This document shows, piece after piece, positions 23,200 through 32,528 of a stretch of DNA of 49,569 bases. The notes under the pieces are model-generated. The model did no database searches and was not told the DNA's origin. It saw nothing but the letters and a program-made list of their open reading frames with translations. A program made the position numbers and the translations under genes. How positions within the stretch are numbered: the first letter of the stretch is position 1; every line of letters begins with the position of its first letter. The stretch spans positions 1 through 49,569 of the forward strand of contig JAURFC010000005.1 of NCBI GenBank assembly GCA_030834445.1, read 5' to 3'. This stretch comes from Bacillota bacterium. Its GTDB lineage: Bacteria > Bacillota_I > Bacilli_A > RFN20 > CAG-826.

Positions 23200-24233
23200 C
23201 CTGCCTCAATCATCCAAGGATACACGGTTTCAGTCATGCTACTCATCGCTGAAAAATCAATATTTTGCTCTACAAACGGACCCCAGGATTGAAGTAAAGG
23301 GTGAGGTTCCATATCGTTTAATATCGGGTATTCAAAATTTTCATCGGCAAAAATTCGTTGGGAGGACGTTGCTAATAAAAACGTAATAAAATCTTCTGCT
23401 TGTTCTTGCTTACGCGTAGTTGCGCTGAGTCCGATTCCTGAAATATTAACATGCGTGCCGGTTGTGGACTGATTCGGAAAAAAGACAGAAAGCGTCTCAG
23501 CAACCTCAACCTCTAAGGGATCACTTGAAGTCAACATGCGTCCCATATAATACGTATTCATCATCGCCACATCGGCTTGATTGGCAAAGACGGCTTTGGC
23601 TTGATCGCGGTCATTACCCACAGGTTGCCGACTTTGTGTCAACGGATCACGGATGGCAAAGCGTTCAACAACTCCCGATAACCAAGTTTTAGTCGACTCT
23701 TCTCCTAAGAGGAGTGCAAGACTTGCCACTAAAGATTGATTATAGACATGACTTGAACTTCGCGTCGCGATGCGTATGTCTTGTGTTGCTAATGCTTCAT
23801 AGGTTGATAACGAGTCAGCATCCATTCGTTCAGGATGGTAAATCAATACTCGTGCCCGTTTCGTGAGTGCTAACCAGTGCTTGTCCGAATCAGCATATTT
23901 TTCCGGATAATTATCAGGAAGAAGATTGGCATCAAATGGTTGAAATAATCCCTTACTTTTTGCGCGTCCTAATCGTCCTGCATCGGTTAAAAAAATAAGA
24001 TCAGCGGGGGAGGCATCTCCTTCATTTTCTAAACGCGTAATTAACGCATCCGCATCCATTTTTAATACTTGAATCGCGATTCCAGTTGCTTCTTCGTACG
24101 CATCAAAAAGTTGCTGATCGACTTCATAATGGCGATCCGTGTATAAATTTAATGTCGATGTCTGAATGGGTTGACATCCTATAAGCATCGGTAGACTAAG
24201 CATTAGTCCTCCGAATAATAAGTGTTTCTTCAT
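23190..24233 (-). CDS. Iron(III)-type ABC transporter binding lipoprotein
   Basis: 347 residues from ATG 24233, which has AAGGAG six bases before it; an upstream in-frame extension lies over the ABC-F gene end and is rejected. Lipobox LPMLIGC, so lipid-anchored. The body is a family-1 extracellular binding protein of the Fbp/AfuA type: NLYTDRHYEVDQQLFDAYEEATG, then AGRLGRAKSKGLFQPF, NQSLVASLALLLGEE and MMNTYYMGRM, the last with paired tyrosines as in ferric-binding proteins. First gene of the importer operon. Confidence 0.87.
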   Translation of the reverse strand: MKKHLLFGGLMLSLPMLIGCQPIQTSTLNLYTDRHYEVDQQLFDAYEEATGIAIQVLKMDADALITRLENEGDASPADLIFLTDAGRLGRAKSKGLFQPFDANLLPDNYPEKYADSDKHWLALTKRARVLIYHPERMDADSLSTYEALATQDIRIATRSSSHVYNQSLVASLALLLGEESTKTWLSGVVERFAIRDPLTQSRQPVGNDRDQAKAVFANQADVAMMNTYYMGRMLTSSDPLEVEVAETLSVFFPNQSTTGTHVNISGIGLSATTRKQEQAEDFITFLLATSSQRIFADENFEYPILNDMEPHPLLQSWGPFVEQNIDFSAMSSMTETVYPWMIEAGWN

Positions 24234-24263
24234 CTGCGACTCCTTGAAATTAGGATTATGTTT

Positions 24264-24269
24264 ATTATA
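24264..24269 (-). promoter_or_regulatory. Possible -10 of the iron importer operon
   Basis: TATAAT on the minus strand, 30 bases before the ATG at 24233. No good -35 and no clear Fur box were seen. Confidence 0.35.
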
Positions 24270-24282
24270 GCGAATATCCGTC

Positions 24283-25866
24283 TTATTCGGGTTGATCTTT
24301 GAACCAATCAATAAATTCATCGTAGGAACTACGACGGTCAATAAAACGATGTTCGTCAATGTAAAAGATACGATTAGCAACCGTATTTAATAATTCATGA
24401 TCATGAGAGGAGAAAAGGAGAACTCCTTTATATTGAATGAGTCCTTTATTGAGGGCTGTGATCGATTCTAAATCTAAATGGTTCGTCGGTTCATCCATGA
24501 GCAATACATTTCCGGCCGTTAACATGAGTTTAGCCATCATGCAACGCACCTTTTCTCCCCCCGATAAGACCGTTGCCATTTTGAGTGCTTCTTCACCAGA
24601 AAATAACATTCTTCCAAGCCAACCTCGTAAATACGATTCTGCTTGATCTTTGGAATAGGGTCGAAGCCAATCAACGAGTGTGACTTTTTCTTTAAAGTAC
24701 GCTTGGTGATCCACTTCAAAATACGTAGGTTGTGCGGTAATCCCAAATTTGTATGAACCTTGATCAGCTTTTTCAAGGCCCATTAAGATGTTCATGAGGG
24801 TCGTGGCCCGTTTTGAGTTATCGGTAATGATGGCCACTTTATCTCCGCGATACAAATCAAAGGAGAGAGGAGAAAATAATCCTTGTTTTGCAAGGCCTTT
24901 CACAAACAATACATCTTGACCTAAATCTTTTTCAAATTTGAAATCGATAAAAGGATATCGCCGAGTGGAGGGTCGTAAATCTTCTAGCGTTATTTTTTCT
25001 AATTCTTTTTTACGTGATGTCGCTTGTTTGGATTTACTCGCATTGGCAGAGAAACGGGCGATGAATTCTTGTAATTGTTTCATTCGAGTTTCTTTTTTAC
25101 TATTTTCATCTTTCATCTGTTGTTGAACGAGTTGACTTGATTCGTACCAAAAATCATAATTCCCTACAAATAAGGAAATTTTTCCAAAATCAACATCCAA
25201 AATACGTGTACAAACCTTATTAAGGAAGTGGCGATCATGAGACACAATAATGACGGTATTTTCGAAGTTAAATAAGAAATTTTCTAACCAATTTGCAGCA
25301 AAGGCATCCAGGTTATTTGTCGGTTCATCTAAAATTAAGATATCTGGATTGGCAAACAAGGCTTGTGCCAACAAAACTTTGACTTTTTGTTTACTATCCA
25401 TCGCAGACATTAACTCATCTTGATAAATATCTTTAATGCCCAACGCGTTGAGTAAGCTCCGGGCATTTGCTTCTGCTTCATAACCACCTTTATCGGAATA
25501 TTCTGCTTCCAAGTCAGCGGCTTTTAAACCATCTGCATCAGAAAAATCAGGTTTGGCATACAGGGCATCAAGTTGTTCACGTAGCTGTTTTAAATACGGA
25601 TAACCTAACATGACTGCGTCAACCACGGTATAGGTGTCATACGCGTTTTGGTCTTGTTTTAAGATGGAAATACGTTCCTTTTTATCACGGAATACGTCAC
25701 CTGCGGTAGGTTCAATTTCACCAGAAAGAATTTTTAAAAATGTTGATTTACCCGCTCCATTTGCCCCAATAATGCCATAACAGTTTCCTTTTGAAAAACT
25801 AACGGAAACATCTTTAAATAAAACGCGACCCCCAAACTGGAGGGAAACTTTACTCACTTCTAACAT
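24283..25866 (-). CDS. ABC-F family ATPase (YkpA/YbiT type)
   Basis: 527 residues with two ABC cassettes and no membrane segment. First cassette: Walker A GANGAGKST, signature-like region, Walker B PDILILDEPTNNLD; second: LSGGEKVRCMMAKLML and NVLLMDEPTNHLDLES with a changed Walker A (TDNSKRATT). The linker between them (about 240-310) is Lys/Glu-rich. ABC-F proteins act on the ribosome as translation factors or antibiotic protectors; length and sequence fit the YkpA/YbiT branch. Overlaps the SDR gene start by 17 bases. Confidence 0.88.
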   Translation of the reverse strand: MLEVSKVSLQFGGRVLFKDVSVSFSKGNCYGIIGANGAGKSTFLKILSGEIEPTAGDVFRDKKERISILKQDQNAYDTYTVVDAVMLGYPYLKQLREQLDALYAKPDFSDADGLKAADLEAEYSDKGGYEAEANARSLLNALGIKDIYQDELMSAMDSKQKVKVLLAQALFANPDILILDEPTNNLDAFAANWLENFLFNFENTVIIVSHDRHFLNKVCTRILDVDFGKISLFVGNYDFWYESSQLVQQQMKDENSKKETRMKQLQEFIARFSANASKSKQATSRKKELEKITLEDLRPSTRRYPFIDFKFEKDLGQDVLFVKGLAKQGLFSPLSFDLYRGDKVAIITDNSKRATTLMNILMGLEKADQGSYKFGITAQPTYFEVDHQAYFKEKVTLVDWLRPYSKDQAESYLRGWLGRMLFSGEEALKMATVLSGGEKVRCMMAKLMLTAGNVLLMDEPTNHLDLESITALNKGLIQYKGVLLFSSHDHELLNTVANRIFYIDEHRFIDRRSSYDEFIDWFKDQPE

Positions 25867-26791
25867 GCGAAAACTCCTTTTTCAAATATTTTCCTAATGC
25901 ATAGGTAAACTTGGCACTTCCTTGAGAAAAGTGCGGTCTTAACTTTAATTTTTTCGGATATCCAAAGCGCTCTCCGGGTCCATTTGGTCCGTAGAATGAT
26001 CCATTAACCGTGAAAGGATGACCCATCGCATACGTTAAAGAAAGCGCACCCGCTTCTGCATCCTGGCTCCAAAACCGAATCCAACTTTTAACAAATTTTG
26101 CAAGACCATTCGGGAGCGAATGGGCAATATTAGTGGAAGCAAGCCCGGGATGTACGAGCAAGGCATGGATATGATCAAGTACTGGGAAATCAAATAGATT
26201 GAGATTCATTTGAAAAACATGATGAAACATCGCTAATGCTAATTTTGATTTGGCGTATTGTTGCATGCGTGATAAACGTGGGTTGAGTAATTCCTCTACC
26301 TCATTAAGACGCGTATTGTAGGAGGAATACGACCCGACAAAAACCAACTTTACTTCCTGATTATGTTGATCTAAAAATCCTAACCACTCTCGTAGTAAAT
26401 AATAAACATTAATCGCATTCACACCGGTTGTTAAGGGAAAACCTTCCGGTGTCATTTGATCTTTGGGAGGCATGATGATCCCTGCATTCAATAAAACACC
26501 ATCAACTTTGAGATGATGTTGCTTCATCGTGCTCACAAAATCATCAATATGAGCAAAACTCGATTGATCATAATGAACATAGGTGAGTTTAGCATGAGGA
26601 ACATCCCGGTAAATGCGTTCCATTGCTTTTTTATTTTTCGCTTCATTGCGAGAAGCCATAATAATATGAGCTCCACGAGACGCTAATTGCAACGCAGAAA
26701 ATAAACCAATCCCATCACTTGCTCCGGTGATGACATAGGTTTTATTCGTTAAATCGGCGATATTTTTTTCGAGCCAGTTTTGATAACGCAT
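25850..26791 (-). CDS. Short-chain dehydrogenase/reductase, retinol-dehydrogenase-like
   Basis: 313 residues. Rossmann motif TGASDGIG, LLNAGI in the place of the NNAG motif, and catalytic YAKSK with Ser in VGSYSSYN. Overall pattern (ASRGAHIIMASRNEAK; LVHPGLASTNI) is that of the extended retinol-dehydrogenase/WWOX-like SDRs, which use NADP(H) with hydrophobic alcohols or ketones; the true substrate cannot be read. No SD; TACAAT ends eight bases before the ATG, so probably leaderless. Runs into the ABC-F gene. Confidence 0.82.
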   Translation of the reverse strand: MRYQNWLEKNIADLTNKTYVITGASDGIGLFSALQLASRGAHIIMASRNEAKNKKAMERIYRDVPHAKLTYVHYDQSSFAHIDDFVSTMKQHHLKVDGVLLNAGIIMPPKDQMTPEGFPLTTGVNAINVYYLLREWLGFLDQHNQEVKLVFVGSYSSYNTRLNEVEELLNPRLSRMQQYAKSKLALAMFHHVFQMNLNLFDFPVLDHIHALLVHPGLASTNIAHSLPNGLAKFVKSWIRFWSQDAEAGALSLTYAMGHPFTVNGSFYGPNGPGERFGYPKKLKLRPHFSQGSAKFTYALGKYLKKEFSHVRSE

Positions 26792-26824
26792 CGCGGTTTA
26801 TTGTATCATAAACACGCGGTTACC

Positions 26825-28117
26825 TTAATCTTCTTCGTCTTCAATTGCTGATTCGGGTAAGGTCACTTTAATTTTTTCGACGGTGAATTGGTCGACTTGT
26901 AAAACTTCAATGGAAATCCCTTCATACGTGAAGGCATCCCCAATTTTCGCAAAATGTCCAAGTTGATCCAAAACCCAGCCACTCACTGTGGCGTAATCAA
27001 GATGTTCGGGGAGGTCAAGTTCGAGTAAATCGAACAAGTCTTCGATATTCACACGACCTTCAATAAGATATTCACGTTCATTTTGCTGAATAATAGGATC
27101 GAGAATATCATCAGTTTCGTCCCATATTTCTCCGACAATCTCTTCAACAACATCTTCCACCGTTAAAATGCCTTCTGTTCCACCATGCTCATCCACAACG
27201 ATGGCCATATGGCGTTTGCTCGTTTTAAATAAATTTAACGCGTCTTGAATCGGTAAGGTTCGCGGGATAAAAAGGGGTTCATTAAGTAAGGAAGCAATAG
27301 GAGGCGTTTCTTTACTAATTAAGTAAGGATAAAGTTTTTTGGTAGGCAGTATCCCAATAATTTTATCAATCGTCCCATCATATACAGGAATTCTCGAAAA
27401 TGAAAACGTATCTTGATGATGCAAAAGTTCTTCGGTGTCATCTTCAATGTTATAGGCTAAGACATCGACACGAGGTGTCATAATTTCATACGCTTTTGTA
27501 CTTGAAAAAGAAATGGCAGAGCGAATAAGATCGCCTTTCTTTTCATCAATAAGTCCGTCTTCTTCAATCGAATCGACCATCGTTTCGAGTTCATCTTCTG
27601 AAAACGATTCCACCCGTGCATTTTTACGCTTTTCCCATGTCCAAGAAACGAGTCGAACAATCCCAGCAACGATAAAAACGACAGGAGAAAAAAGAAACCG
27701 AATGAATCTTACGGGTAATACATAGGCTTTTGCAAGAGCGAACGCATAATTTCGTGAAATGGTTTTTGGCATAATTTCCCCAAAGATAACAATCAAGAAA
27801 AAGGTTAAAATGGCCATAATTAACGACGCAAGCGCTTCGTTTCCATTCATCATTGGTGCTAATAAATCAACCGAAATAAGAGCAGCCATCGTTGAACTCA
27901 TGATATTGACGAGTCCATTTCCAAAAAGCAAAGCCGAAGAATATCCATCAAAGGCATTGGCAATCTTTAACGCGCGCAATGCTTTTTTATCTCCTGCCTC
28001 GGCAGCTACTTCAAGACGGGAACGATTGACAGCCGTGTAGGTGATTTCTGAACTTGAAAAAAAACTGGATAAAAGTAAGCCAATCACCATTAAAACAATC
28101 GGAAGATAATTATTCAT
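26825..28117 (-). CDS. CNNM/CorC family transporter with CBS pair
   Basis: 430 residues from ATG 28117 (8-base overlap with the upstream paralogue). DUF21 membrane domain (about 1-190, [20 protein letters not shown]), CBS pair (about 200-325, [10 protein letters not shown] and [31 protein letters not shown]) and a C-terminal CorC_HlyC domain with [15 protein letters not shown]. CorC proteins export Mg2+, for some by exchange with Na+. Second of a tandem pair. Confidence 0.87.
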   Translation of the reverse strand: MNNYLPIVLMVIGLLLSSFFSSSEITYTAVNRSRLEVAAEAGDKKALRALKIANAFDGYSSALLFGNGLVNIMSSTMAALISVDLLAPMMNGNEALASLIMAILTFFLIVIFGEIMPKTISRNYAFALAKAYVLPVRFIRFLFSPVVFIVAGIVRLVSWTWEKRKNARVESFSEDELETMVDSIEEDGLIDEKKGDLIRSAISFSSTKAYEIMTPRVDVLAYNIEDDTEELLHHQDTFSFSRIPVYDGTIDKIIGILPTKKLYPYLISKETPPIASLLNEPLFIPRTLPIQDALNLFKTSKRHMAIVVDEHGGTEGILTVEDVVEEIVGEIWDETDDILDPIIQQNEREYLIEGRVNIEDLFDLLELDLPEHLDYATVSGWVLDQLGHFAKIGDAFTYEGISIEVLQVDQFTVEKIKVTLPESAIEDEED

Positions 28118-29120
28118 GTTTGCTTTCATGACGGGTAGGTAGATCACCCATTTGACCGACAACCTCTTCTAAAATATCTTCCATCGTCACCATGCCAATA
28201 ACCTTTTGATGGGCATCAAGGACAATCCCAAGATGGGTATGAAATTTTTTAAATCCTTCAAATAAATCATCTAAATTAATTTTCGAAGAAATATAATATG
28301 GTTTTTTAATGATTTGACGGCGATCAAATTGAGAATTTTTCTTGTACTGTTGGAAGAAATTTCTCACGGATATAACGCCAACAATATGTTCCAATTGATC
28401 CCGGTATATGGGTAAACGTGAATAAGGGGATTGTAAGAGTTTAGTTGCTAAATCTGCATGATAAAAATCATGTTCAGAAATGGCAAACATTTTTTCTAAA
28501 GGCGTAAATACATCTTTAACTGCAGTATCCGAAAATTCTAAAGCAGACTGAATCAGTTCAGATTCTTCTTCTTCCAAGGTTCCTTCTTCTACTTGTTTTT
28601 CAACAATACTCGAAAATTCATCTTCGGTAAGTAAGGGTTCTGGTGGCGCTTTAAAAATCAATTTGATAAAGCGTGTCACCAAAGAAAAGACCAGGGTAAG
28701 AGGTAAAAAGATAAATTCAAAAAATTGTAAGATGAAGGCAGAAAAAATCGCAATTTGATTCGGAAACGTTCGCGCAAAGGATTTGGGAATGGTGTCACAA
28801 AAAATATAAAAGAGGAACGTAGAAACCATGGTTGAAATAAAGGAGGCAAAGGAGGCATCCTCAAACATCGCAAAAAATACGAATGCAGCAATCGTGGAAA
28901 GTAAAATGGAAACCACATTGGAACCAATGACAGTAATAATCACCGAGCGATCAAAACGTTCAATATAATCCACCGCAAGTTGGGCAAATTTTGAATCTTC
29001 TGCTGATACTTTTAAACGAATGAGATTCGCGGCAGCAAAGGCCGTTTCCGTTAATGAGAAGTAGCCTCCAAAGAGGAGGATGAGAACAAGGGTTAACCAC
29101 TGCAAAGGGTCATCTAACAT
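28110..29120 (-). CDS. CNNM/CorC family protein lacking the C-terminal domain
   Basis: 336 residues: DUF21 domain (GGYFSLTETAFAAANLIRLK), then a CBS pair ending LGIVLDAHQKVIGMVTMEDILEEVVGQ. The C-terminal CorC_HlyC domain of its neighbour is missing. A tandem duplicate with divided roles, or a heterodimer partner, is plausible. TATAAT lies seven bases before ATG 29120 and there is no SD, so this unit is probably leaderless. Confidence 0.85.
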   Translation of the reverse strand: MLDDPLQWLTLVLILLFGGYFSLTETAFAAANLIRLKVSAEDSKFAQLAVDYIERFDRSVIITVIGSNVVSILLSTIAAFVFFAMFEDASFASFISTMVSTFLFYIFCDTIPKSFARTFPNQIAIFSAFILQFFEFIFLPLTLVFSLVTRFIKLIFKAPPEPLLTEDEFSSIVEKQVEEGTLEEEESELIQSALEFSDTAVKDVFTPLEKMFAISEHDFYHADLATKLLQSPYSRLPIYRDQLEHIVGVISVRNFFQQYKKNSQFDRRQIIKKPYYISSKINLDDLFEGFKKFHTHLGIVLDAHQKVIGMVTMEDILEEVVGQMGDLPTRHESKHE

Positions 29121-29127
29121 AGCATTT

Positions 29128-29133
29128 ATTATA
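29128..29133 (-). promoter_or_regulatory. -10 box TATAAT of the CNNM pair
   Basis: Located seven bases before the ATG at 29120, in the gap after thymidine kinase. No clear -35. Confidence 0.45.
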
Positions 29134-29141
29134 CACAATTC

Positions 29142-29720
29142 CTACGATTTTAAAACTTGATGGCAATGCCGACAGCGTGGTTCGTATGCTTCTGAGGCCC
29201 CAACTTTAATGATCGGATCTGAATAGCGCGCAGGTTGACCATTGATAATGCGTTGCGTTTTGGTTGCCGGTGCTCCACATACCACACAAATCGCAGTTAA
29301 CTTTGTGACATCTTCGGCGATGGTCATTAAGGAAGCTGTCATCATAAAAGGTTCTCCACGAAAATCAGTGTCTAAACCCGCAAGAATAACACGGATGCCT
29401 TTTAACGCTAATTTTTGGGCAATGGGTAAGAGTTCTTTATCAAGAAATTGGACTTCATCAACGGCAACGGCAAAAGTCGTTGAATCAATATAATCCAACA
29501 TATCTTTGGACTCACGAATCGCGATTGATTTTGTTTTTAAATTCGAATGAGAGACCACTTCTGTTTCAGAATAGCGGTTATCAATCGCAGGTTTAAAGAC
29601 GATGGTCTTCTTTTTGGCATATTCTAACCGTTTAATTCGACGAATTAATTCTTCAGATTTTCCGGCAAACATTGGACCACAAATAACTTCAATCCAGCCT
29701 GGACGTGTAATAATTTCCAT
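29142..29720 (-). CDS. tdk: Thymidine kinase
   Basis: 192 residues of the type II (bacterial) family. P-loop GPMFAGKSEELIRR, the base-binding AVDEVQFLD, the lasso loop and four zinc cysteines CVVC and CRHC. Phosphorylates thymidine in nucleoside salvage. Three bases after the large membrane-protein gene, so the pair may be co-transcribed. Confidence 0.95.
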   Translation of the reverse strand: MEIITRPGWIEVICGPMFAGKSEELIRRIKRLEYAKKKTIVFKPAIDNRYSETEVVSHSNLKTKSIAIRESKDMLDYIDSTTFAVAVDEVQFLDKELLPIAQKLALKGIRVILAGLDTDFRGEPFMMTASLMTIAEDVTKLTAICVVCGAPATKTQRIINGQPARYSDPIIKVGASEAYEPRCRHCHQVLKS

Positions 29721-29723
29721 TTT

Positions 29724-31754
29724 TTAGTCCAAGAATTGTTTCGACCAAGGAAGATCAAGGACTTCTTTTTGGGGAAGGCCTTTTTTGGTCATTAAATCAT
29801 CAATAAGCACTTTCGCCCGTTTGAGAGAAAGGGAAGATTTCACTTTGAAAACTAAGGGAATATTTTGATACATTTTTTTGTCACTGGCATCGTCAACAGG
29901 GATGGTTGAGTCCGCATAATCTTTGGGATCAAGAGCAAGATATAACTTCAGTCCTTTTCCTGCAATCGCAATTTTAACGTATTCCTCTTTATGTAGGCGG
30001 AACATATCGCCGACGCTTGAAACGCGAGATTTAACTCGATAACTTAATAAATAATTCTTTAGTTCATCGTAATGTTGACGTTGTTCTAAGGAAGCAGTCT
30101 TCATGCGATCTTGGAATGAAATCCGAATAATTTTCTTTTTGCCTGTCCGTGTAACTTTCGAATCAGGTGGTAAAACAGATTTAAACTGATCTTCAGGTGC
30201 AATTTCAGTCACAAGCGGTAAAACTTGTGCCACGGATTTTTCTTTTTTACCTTTTTTCGTTTGTGGTTTGATTGGCATTTCTTGAGCAAGCACGGATTCA
30301 CTTACCAAAGGTTCAGGTTCAGGCGCGACACTTGGTTCTGATTCAACCACCGGTTCCGGCTCAGGCATAGAGTCTGTCACCGTTTCGACGAGAGGTTGAG
30401 GAACAGGTTCTTCTAATGGAACTGATTCAACTGGTGCCGTAAGTGCCATCGTTGCTTCAGGTTGCTCGTTTGTTTCAGGCACGTAATCAACTTCTGGTAA
30501 TGTTGACACAGGCGATGGGACGATGGTGAATTTTGCCAACATGTCTTGCAACTCATCGCGAGTTACAAATTGATTCGATGAAGGAATGAGCGGAACAATC
30601 ATAGCTTTAATCTTTTCTTCTTGAGGTTCGCCTTGAGAAAGGGAAGCCAAAGCACTCGCGAGTTCTTCTTTAGTAACAAAGGAGGATGTAGCTTCCTGCA
30701 TAGAAGGGGGTTCACCTGCTTGTACTTTTTGTTCAACGTGTTCAAGTGCTTGTACTGTTTGATTTTCAATCTTTTCGTTAATCATGGTGTCAATGACTTC
30801 GCGATTGAGGGCATCGTACTTTATGAGTTCTTCATTAATGAGCATAGTTAATTCTTCTTTTTGTTGTGCCAATAAACGGGATAATTCTTGTTGGAATAAA
30901 TCATGGATCATCGTTTTAATTTGGTCAGGTTCAATCACACTAGTTCCACTTTTACTAGCAGTGGGGGTTGGTTCAGGTTGAGACGTGGGAGGAGGATTTT
31001 GGGCCAATTGTGCACGAATAATGGTACGAATTTTTTCCTTCATCCCAAGAACCGTTTCACGTGCCTTGAGTTCATCAAGTTGACGTTTTGTATCGAGCGG
31101 CGGTGTTTGGACTATCGGCTGAGGCTGTAACATCGGAACAGCTTGAGTTTGTGGCAAGGGTTTAACCACAGGAGGCACTTGGACCGATACTTGATTCGGA
31201 ACCACAAAACGTTTTAATTCATCGGCCAAGCGATCTTCTTCCACCACGGGTACAGAAATCGGTTTGTTAACCGTAGGCTTTACTTTTGCTGGTTGGCGAA
31301 TAAAAGATAGCATTAAGAATAAAAAGGATAGGATCGATAAGCCCACGAAAGCGAGTAAACTCGCAGAAACTGCCAAGATAACCATGCCACCCGTTGTCAA
31401 ACCATCAATGACGGAGGACAGCAAAGAAGGATCGATTAACGCGGAAACTAAAACAATGAGTGTTAATGAAAGATGAACGAGAAAGGAAAATGCAGAAAAA
31501 AGTCGAAATTGAAAAAATAATTTAAAAAACGCAAGTAAGACAGCAATAAAATAAAGACCAACCGCCCCCAAATAAAGCAAATAGGTTAAATCTGTGGAGA
31601 AAGCGAGTAAATATTGAACACTTCCCTCATATGTCGTAATCAACGTATCTAAGGTTGTGTTGACGTTAAAACCGTTTTGATAAGCAATACCACCTACATA
31701 TACGAGTAATGCAAGCCAACTTAACGACATTAGAAATCCAACGAACTTTTTCAT
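29724..31754 (-). CDS. Large membrane protein with Pro/Glu-rich linker, unknown
   Basis: 676 residues: four hydrophobic helices in the first 170 residues, then a long Pro/Gln/Glu-rich linker with coiled-coil stretches (about 230-500, repeated PEPEPVVESEP-like runs) and a folded C-terminal domain (about 550-676) containing LKNYLLSYRVKSRVSS and LKLYLALDPKDY. The C-terminal domain looks conserved but I do not recognise it. GGAGG lies six bases before the ATG. A structural or cell-envelope role in a wall-poor cell is possible; this is inference. Confidence 0.7.
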   Translation of the reverse strand: MKKFVGFLMSLSWLALLVYVGGIAYQNGFNVNTTLDTLITTYEGSVQYLLAFSTDLTYLLYLGAVGLYFIAVLLAFFKLFFQFRLFSAFSFLVHLSLTLIVLVSALIDPSLLSSVIDGLTTGGMVILAVSASLLAFVGLSILSFLFLMLSFIRQPAKVKPTVNKPISVPVVEEDRLADELKRFVVPNQVSVQVPPVVKPLPQTQAVPMLQPQPIVQTPPLDTKRQLDELKARETVLGMKEKIRTIIRAQLAQNPPPTSQPEPTPTASKSGTSVIEPDQIKTMIHDLFQQELSRLLAQQKEELTMLINEELIKYDALNREVIDTMINEKIENQTVQALEHVEQKVQAGEPPSMQEATSSFVTKEELASALASLSQGEPQEEKIKAMIVPLIPSSNQFVTRDELQDMLAKFTIVPSPVSTLPEVDYVPETNEQPEATMALTAPVESVPLEEPVPQPLVETVTDSMPEPEPVVESEPSVAPEPEPLVSESVLAQEMPIKPQTKKGKKEKSVAQVLPLVTEIAPEDQFKSVLPPDSKVTRTGKKKIIRISFQDRMKTASLEQRQHYDELKNYLLSYRVKSRVSSVGDMFRLHKEEYVKIAIAGKGLKLYLALDPKDYADSTIPVDDASDKKMYQNIPLVFKVKSSLSLKRAKVLIDDLMTKKGLPQKEVLDLPWSKQFLD

Positions 31755-31859
31755 ACAATAGCCTCCACGATTTTTATAAGATTATTGTAGCAAAAACCGA
31801 GTTTTTATTATAGTAAAGTTTCATTCCTGGAAACGACAATCAAAATCATCATCTTTAAG

Positions 31860-31889
31860 TTGTCAAAACCCTCCCAATTTGTTTATAAT
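31860..31889 (+). promoter_or_regulatory. tRNA-Gly promoter
   Basis: TTGTCA (31860-31865), 18-base spacer, TATAAT (31884-31889), 11 bases before the tRNA. The remaining part of the 31755-32084 gap holds the leader of the upstream membrane-protein gene and nothing else that I can identify. Confidence 0.75.
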
Positions 31890-31900
31890 AAATGAGCACT

Positions 31901-31974
31901 GCAGGTGTAGTTCAATGGTAGAACACAACCTTGCCAAGGTTGATACGCGGGTTCGATTCCCGTCACCTGCTCCA
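31901..31974 (+). tRNA. tRNA-Gly (GCC), CCA encoded
   Basis: Acceptor GCAGGTG/CACCTGC, discriminator T, encoded CCA; the anticodon loop TTGCCAA gives GCC. T arm CGGG-TTCGATT-CCCG. Confidence 0.95.
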
Positions 31975-31987
31975 GTCATATCAACAT

Positions 31988-32010
31988 AGCTCTCTTCGGA
32001 GAGCTTTTTT
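31988..32010 (+). terminator. tRNA-Gly terminator
   Basis: Stem AGCTCTC/GAGAGCT with a TTCG tetraloop and a run of six T. Confidence 0.9.
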
Positions 32011-32049
32011 GTATCTTGCCTTTGAATCCATGCAACTTAGCACCAAAAA

Positions 32050-32078
32050 ATGACAAAATGATTACTTTACGCTACACT
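32050..32078 (+). promoter_or_regulatory. LytTR gene promoter with repeated motif
   Basis: ATGACA (32050-32055), 17-base spacer, TACACT (32073-32078), then six bases to the ATG. The spacer and -10 hold two related tracts, ACTTTACG and ACTTACG (11 bases apart in phase), as expected for a tandem LytTR site. Confidence 0.55.
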
Positions 32079-32084
32079 TACGAT

Positions 32085-32528
32085 ATGAAAATTCGCTGGT
32101 TAACGATTTCAACAAGTGAGGATGATATCGAAATCGAAATTCGGTCTCCAGAAAATCATCCCCAAAAAGCAATCTTAGAAAAAATGCTTTCTCATTTAGA
32201 AGGTTTTGCGATTGGTGAGAAAAACAATCAACAATTCCGCATCTTTTATAAAGATATTTATTACGTTGATTATCGCCAAGATCAAGCCATCATTCATACA
32301 AAATCGGAGACGTTTTATAGTCATTATCGACTTTATGAGGTGGAATCGTTCTCTCCATTATTTGTAAGAATTCATAAGAGTATCGTGGTGAATATCACAA
32401 AAATAAAATCGTTTCGCTCAACGTTTAACGGAAAACTGGAAGTCACGCTTCTTCAAGGGGAACATCTTGAAATCTCGCGAAGTTATGTGAATGCGTTGAA
32501 ACAAGCGCTCAAGGAGAATCCATTATGA
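32085..32528 (+). CDS. LytTR-family transcription regulator
   Basis: 147 residues from ATG 32085. A short N-terminal part precedes a LytTR DNA-binding domain (about 55-147): IFYKDIYYVDYRQDQAIIHTK, YEVESFSPLFVRIHKSIVVNITKIKSF and SRSYVNALKQAL. No receiver domain. Such stand-alone LytTR proteins paired with a small membrane protein form LytTR regulatory systems that control their own operon. The gene seems leaderless; longer in-frame starts fall upstream of the -10 and are rejected. ATGA overlap with the next gene. Confidence 0.85.
   Translation: MKIRWLTISTSEDDIEIEIRSPENHPQKAILEKMLSHLEGFAIGEKNNQQFRIFYKDIYYVDYRQDQAIIHTKSETFYSHYRLYEVESFSPLFVRIHKSIVVNITKIKSFRSTFNGKLEVTLLQGEHLEISRSYVNALKQALKENPL

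Noticed and set aside
24234-24380. Longer N-terminus for the iron-binding lipoprotein
   Set aside because: The extension overlaps the ABC-F gene, while ATG 24233 has a good SD and a proper lipoprotein signal.
31860-31865. Further structured RNA in the 31755-32084 gap
   Set aside because: Apart from the tRNA-Gly promoter, gene and terminator and the LytTR promoter, no fold or motif could be supported.
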